This document shows positions 7,534 through 9,930 of a stretch of 9,930 bases of DNA, one piece after another. The position numbers and the translations under genes were made by a program. The notes under the pieces are model-generated. The model was given only the letters and a program-made list of their open reading frames with translations. It made no database searches and was not told the origin of the DNA. The stretch lies in contig JAPYWO010000021.1 in NCBI GenBank assembly GCA_028276305.1, forward strand, positions 1-9,930, written 5' to 3'. Within the stretch, counting starts at the first letter, position 1; each line of letters begins with the position of its first letter. Origin of the DNA: Candidatus Thermokryptus sp. GTDB taxonomy: Bacteria; Bacteroidota; Ignavibacteria; Kryptoniales; Kryptoniaceae.

Positions 7534-9930
7534 TTTTTAATATTGATTTAGCCAAATCATCAAGAACGATGCTTATTTCTATTCCATAAAACAACGATGG
7601 GTTTCTTGTGCTCTCGGCAATTTCACCTTTATAGTTAGTGTAATATCTATATACAGCTGGGTCGTCAAGGAAGTTGTTAACATAAAAAGAGATCTCAGCG
7701 CCTTTAAAGATTGATTGAGTAATGTTGAAACTGAGCAACCATTTTGACGGTTTGGTTTTAATGCTCTCGTCAAATTCTCTTGCGCGTTTTGTATCCTCTG
7801 TAACGGTCGGCAAGCTGAAATCAATTGGTTCTAAATTATAAGTTCTGTTTCTTTCCACAAGAACATTTTCCGCTCTAAATGTCACCCAAAGTCCTAATTT
7901 TTTCACGGTCCATTTCAAGAAGTAATTAACGATTACAACATCTCTCCAGGAGATGCTTTTATCGTAAATGAAGCCGATGAGGGTATCTATCGGGACATTT
8001 GGAACTTTATAGTTTGGGTATCTGCCGAGTGTAATGTCAGGGTTAGAGTCATAGTAAAAGCCTCTTGATGAATTTTTTAAATATGTATAAGCTCCTGAAA
8101 TTTGAATTTCCATATTAAGTTTTTCTATTTTTGATGTCCTTAAAGTAAATTCAATGCCTTTTCCAATTGACCAGCCTAGGTTTTGGGATACGCCGTATTT
8201 GTCTATATAGTATACTTTGTTTTTAAGAGAGTCGTAAAAGAAGATCGGAATAGTTTGTGACGATATTTCATCGTTTCTATATTTATAATATGCTGATATT
8301 GATAGTCCGAGAATTTTCCCGAAGCGTTTATCGTAGCCAATTTCAAATTGTTTTTCTATATATCCTTTCAAGTATGGATTTCTTGTATTAGGTCTAATGT
8401 ATACGATTGAACTATCGTTGGGATTTCGCCACTTTATAACTGTTGGCTCTGGATAGATTGAGCTCATTGGTGGTGATTTAGAAGATACGCCTGCGCTTAT
8501 TCTTATTTGGTTTTCTTTAGGTAGGAAAAGGATGATATTTCCGCGTGGGTTGAAATATGTTCCGTTATATGATTCTATGAAATTTCCCTTGCTTATCAAA
8601 CCCTTTAGGTTAATTTTATATGGTCTATACATTTCATATCTAAACCCAGCGGTAAGGGAGAAGTTAATTCCGAAGAGTTTGCCGGTAATTTTATCTTCAA
8701 GGTATAAGCTTGGTAGAAATTGACCTGGGATATCCTCGAAGCGGTATGGTAGTTTTCCTGACTCTGGACCATAGTAGTTAAATAGTGTATCAATGATGAC
8801 GCCTTCGCCGGTATTTGCGTTATATTGAAGATCTAAGCCGATCAGTAGTTTATGGAATAGACCTAACCCGGAAAATATGCGGTTATATTCAAATCTTGCA
8901 CCCGTTGTCCATTCAACTCCGCGAGTTTCAACTTTACCAATGTAGGAGGAAACTGTATCTCCTGTTGGAAGGATTCTTACATCTGATTGAACAAGGCGAG
9001 ATTTCATACTGTTCTCCCTTCTCCTTGTAACATAGATATTGTATTCAAAGAATCCTATTGGTTGTTCGGGGTTATATTTTCCCCAAATTGTCCATTGGAG
9101 AAGGTATCCTCTATTGTAGTTTCTTGTTTTATAAACATCACCCTTGGGTTGTTCTTCATCAAAGATTTTTTGTCCGAGTAGTTTTGTGTTAAAGTTTAGG
9201 CGGTCGTTCATCAAGTTACGGCTTAGGGTGATTTGTCCTGTCAGTCGGCTAAATTCATCGCCTTTCAATCGTATATTTCTTTCACTTTGAGCTAAGTTTA
9301 AATTGTAGCTCAGGATGGAGTTGCCAATTTTGAAGCTACCGCCTAAGTTTGCCTCTTTTGTATCAGGATTAGTTTTGATTTTTACTCTATGGGGTTGTTT
9401 TCCGGTTTTTGTGTTTACTATTATAACACCTGAAGTCATATCTCCATATTTTACAGATGGGATTCCGCGTATCACTTCAATTGATTCAATGTTGTCAGCC
9501 GGGATAGTTCTTATATCAACGCTTCCCCCGAGGTTTGAGGGTCCTGTGATTGCGGATGTCCATTTTTGGAATTGTAGGTTTGCGTTGTTGCTGAGAGGGG
9601 CACCATCAATTATTACGAGTGTGCCAAAGGCGGACATTTGATTGTTTTCAAAACCACGGATTGCGATTTGAGCGGTTTTACCTATCCCCGGGTTATCCGT
9701 TTTTTGTATGCCAGGGACGAGGTTCAAAACATCGTTCAAACTTGTGGCTTGGAAGTGTTCTACCTCAGCGCTGGTGATTATTGTTTTTGTAGTTGCTTCG
9801 GATGGAATAAGTTCTTCACTTCCTGAGGATACTACTTCAATCGCCCCTATGTAAAAAACTTGGGTTTCCATCACGCAGTCAACTAATGTTATTTCATTTT
9901 CCTTGACTTCAACAGTTATAGTTTTCTTTT
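7520..9930 (-). CDS. TonB-dependent outer-membrane receptor, N-terminus cut by window edge
   Basis: The protein actively imports a large substrate across the outer membrane using TonB/ExbBD energy. The frame is open to the window edge. A GTG at 9874 could be read as a start, but 18 further codons upstream (KKTITVEVKENEITLVDC) match the last strand of a carboxypeptidase-regulatory-like domain, so the real start lies outside. Counting from that GTG, the plug spans about residues 28-155 with SLNDVLNLVPGIQ, TLVIIDGAPLSNN and NIESIEVIRGIPSVKYGD. The barrel spans about 165-775; it contains strands such as KQFEIGYDKRFGKILGLSIS and the segment NPRGNIILFLPKENQIRISA. The last strand, LFYGIEISIVL, is followed by a charged tail, DDLAKSILKNDFK, instead of ending in an aromatic residue. 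No SusD-like partner follows, so this is probably not a polysaccharide-utilisation SusC. The next gene, a lipoprotein, overlaps by 14 bp. The substrate cannot be told from the sequence. Confidence 0.95.
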   Translation of the reverse strand, partial: KKTITVEVKENEITLVDCVMETQVFYIGAIEVVSSGSEELIPSEATTKTIITSAEVEHFQATSLNDVLNLVPGIQKTDNPGIGKTAQIAIRGFENNQMSAFGTLVIIDGAPLSNNANLQFQKWTSAITGPSNLGGSVDIRTIPADNIESIEVIRGIPSVKYGDMTSGVIIVNTKTGKQPHRVKIKTNPDTKEANLGGSFKIGNSILSYNLNLAQSERNIRLKGDEFSRLTGQITLSRNLMNDRLNFNTKLLGQKIFDEEQPKGDVYKTRNYNRGYLLQWTIWGKYNPEQPIGFFEYNIYVTRRRENSMKSRLVQSDVRILPTGDTVSSYIGKVETRGVEWTTGARFEYNRIFSGLGLFHKLLIGLDLQYNANTGEGVIIDTLFNYYGPESGKLPYRFEDIPGQFLPSLYLEDKITGKLFGINFSLTAGFRYEMYRPYKINLKGLISKGNFIESYNGTYFNPRGNIILFLPKENQIRISAGVSSKSPPMSSIYPEPTVIKWRNPNDSSIVYIRPNTRNPYLKGYIEKQFEIGYDKRFGKILGLSISAYYKYRNDEISSQTIPIFFYDSLKNKVYYIDKYGVSQNLGWSIGKGIEFTLRTSKIEKLNMEIQISGAYTYLKNSSRGFYYDSNPDITLGRYPNYKVPNVPIDTLIGFIYDKSISWRDVVIVNYFLKWTVKKLGLWVTFRAENVLVERNRTYNLEPIDFSLPTVTEDTKRAREFDESIKTKPSKWLLSFNITQSIFKGAEISFYVNNFLDDPAVYRYYTNYKGEIAESTRNPSLFYGIEISIVLDDLAKSILKNDFK

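Noticed and set aside
9315..9641. 108-codon plus-strand open frame
   Set aside because: It lies wholly antisense to the conserved plug region of the TonB receptor and its translation shows no family features; it is a shadow frame.
7520..9930. SusC of a polysaccharide-utilisation locus
   Set aside because: No SusD-like gene or glycan-active enzyme follows, and the downstream lipoprotein has lamin-tail motifs, not a SusD fold signature.

Overview
The window looks like the chromosome of a bacterium from the Bacteroidota/Chlorobiota side of the tree. The best fit is an Ignavibacteria- or Kryptonia-like lineage. The reasons are a type IX secretion (T9SS) C-terminal sorting domain with the YPNPFNPST signature, a TonB-dependent receptor with the end of a carboxypeptidase-regulatory-like N-terminal domain, a lamin-tail-like lipoprotein, AT-rich DNA with many AGA arginine codons, and mostly A-rich leaders without a strong Shine-Dalgarno sequence. 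The lineage is inferred from these protein signatures, not from a search.

All five genes lie on the minus strand, so transcription runs from high to low coordinates. In that order they are: (1) 9930-7520, a TonB-dependent outer-membrane receptor cut at its N-terminus by the window edge; (2) 7533-6424, a predicted surface or periplasmic lipoprotein with a lamin-tail-like fold, probably DUF4876-like; (3) 6427-4991, an outer-membrane beta-barrel protein with a signal peptide and C-terminal Phe; (4) 4968-2761, a secreted Asp-box (BNR/YCF48-like) beta-propeller with 13 repeats and a T9SS sorting domain; (5) 2691-1, a two-half M16 zinc metallopeptidase cut at its C-terminus by the window edge. The first two junctions overlap (14 bp and 4 bp), the third gap is 22 bp, and the fourth is 69 bp with a strong GC-rich hairpin.

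Genes 1-3 look like one translationally coupled outer-membrane uptake module: receptor, lipoprotein and accessory barrel. The propeller gene follows closely with its own strong ribosome binding site. The M16 peptidase lies beyond the hairpin and may be partly or fully uncoupled. A TonB receptor near an M16 peptidase recalls systems that import a protein or peptide cargo and cleave it in the periplasm, but that link is a hypothesis. No RNA genes, CRISPR arrays, insertion sequences or origins are visible. No gene-free stretch exceeds 69 bp.
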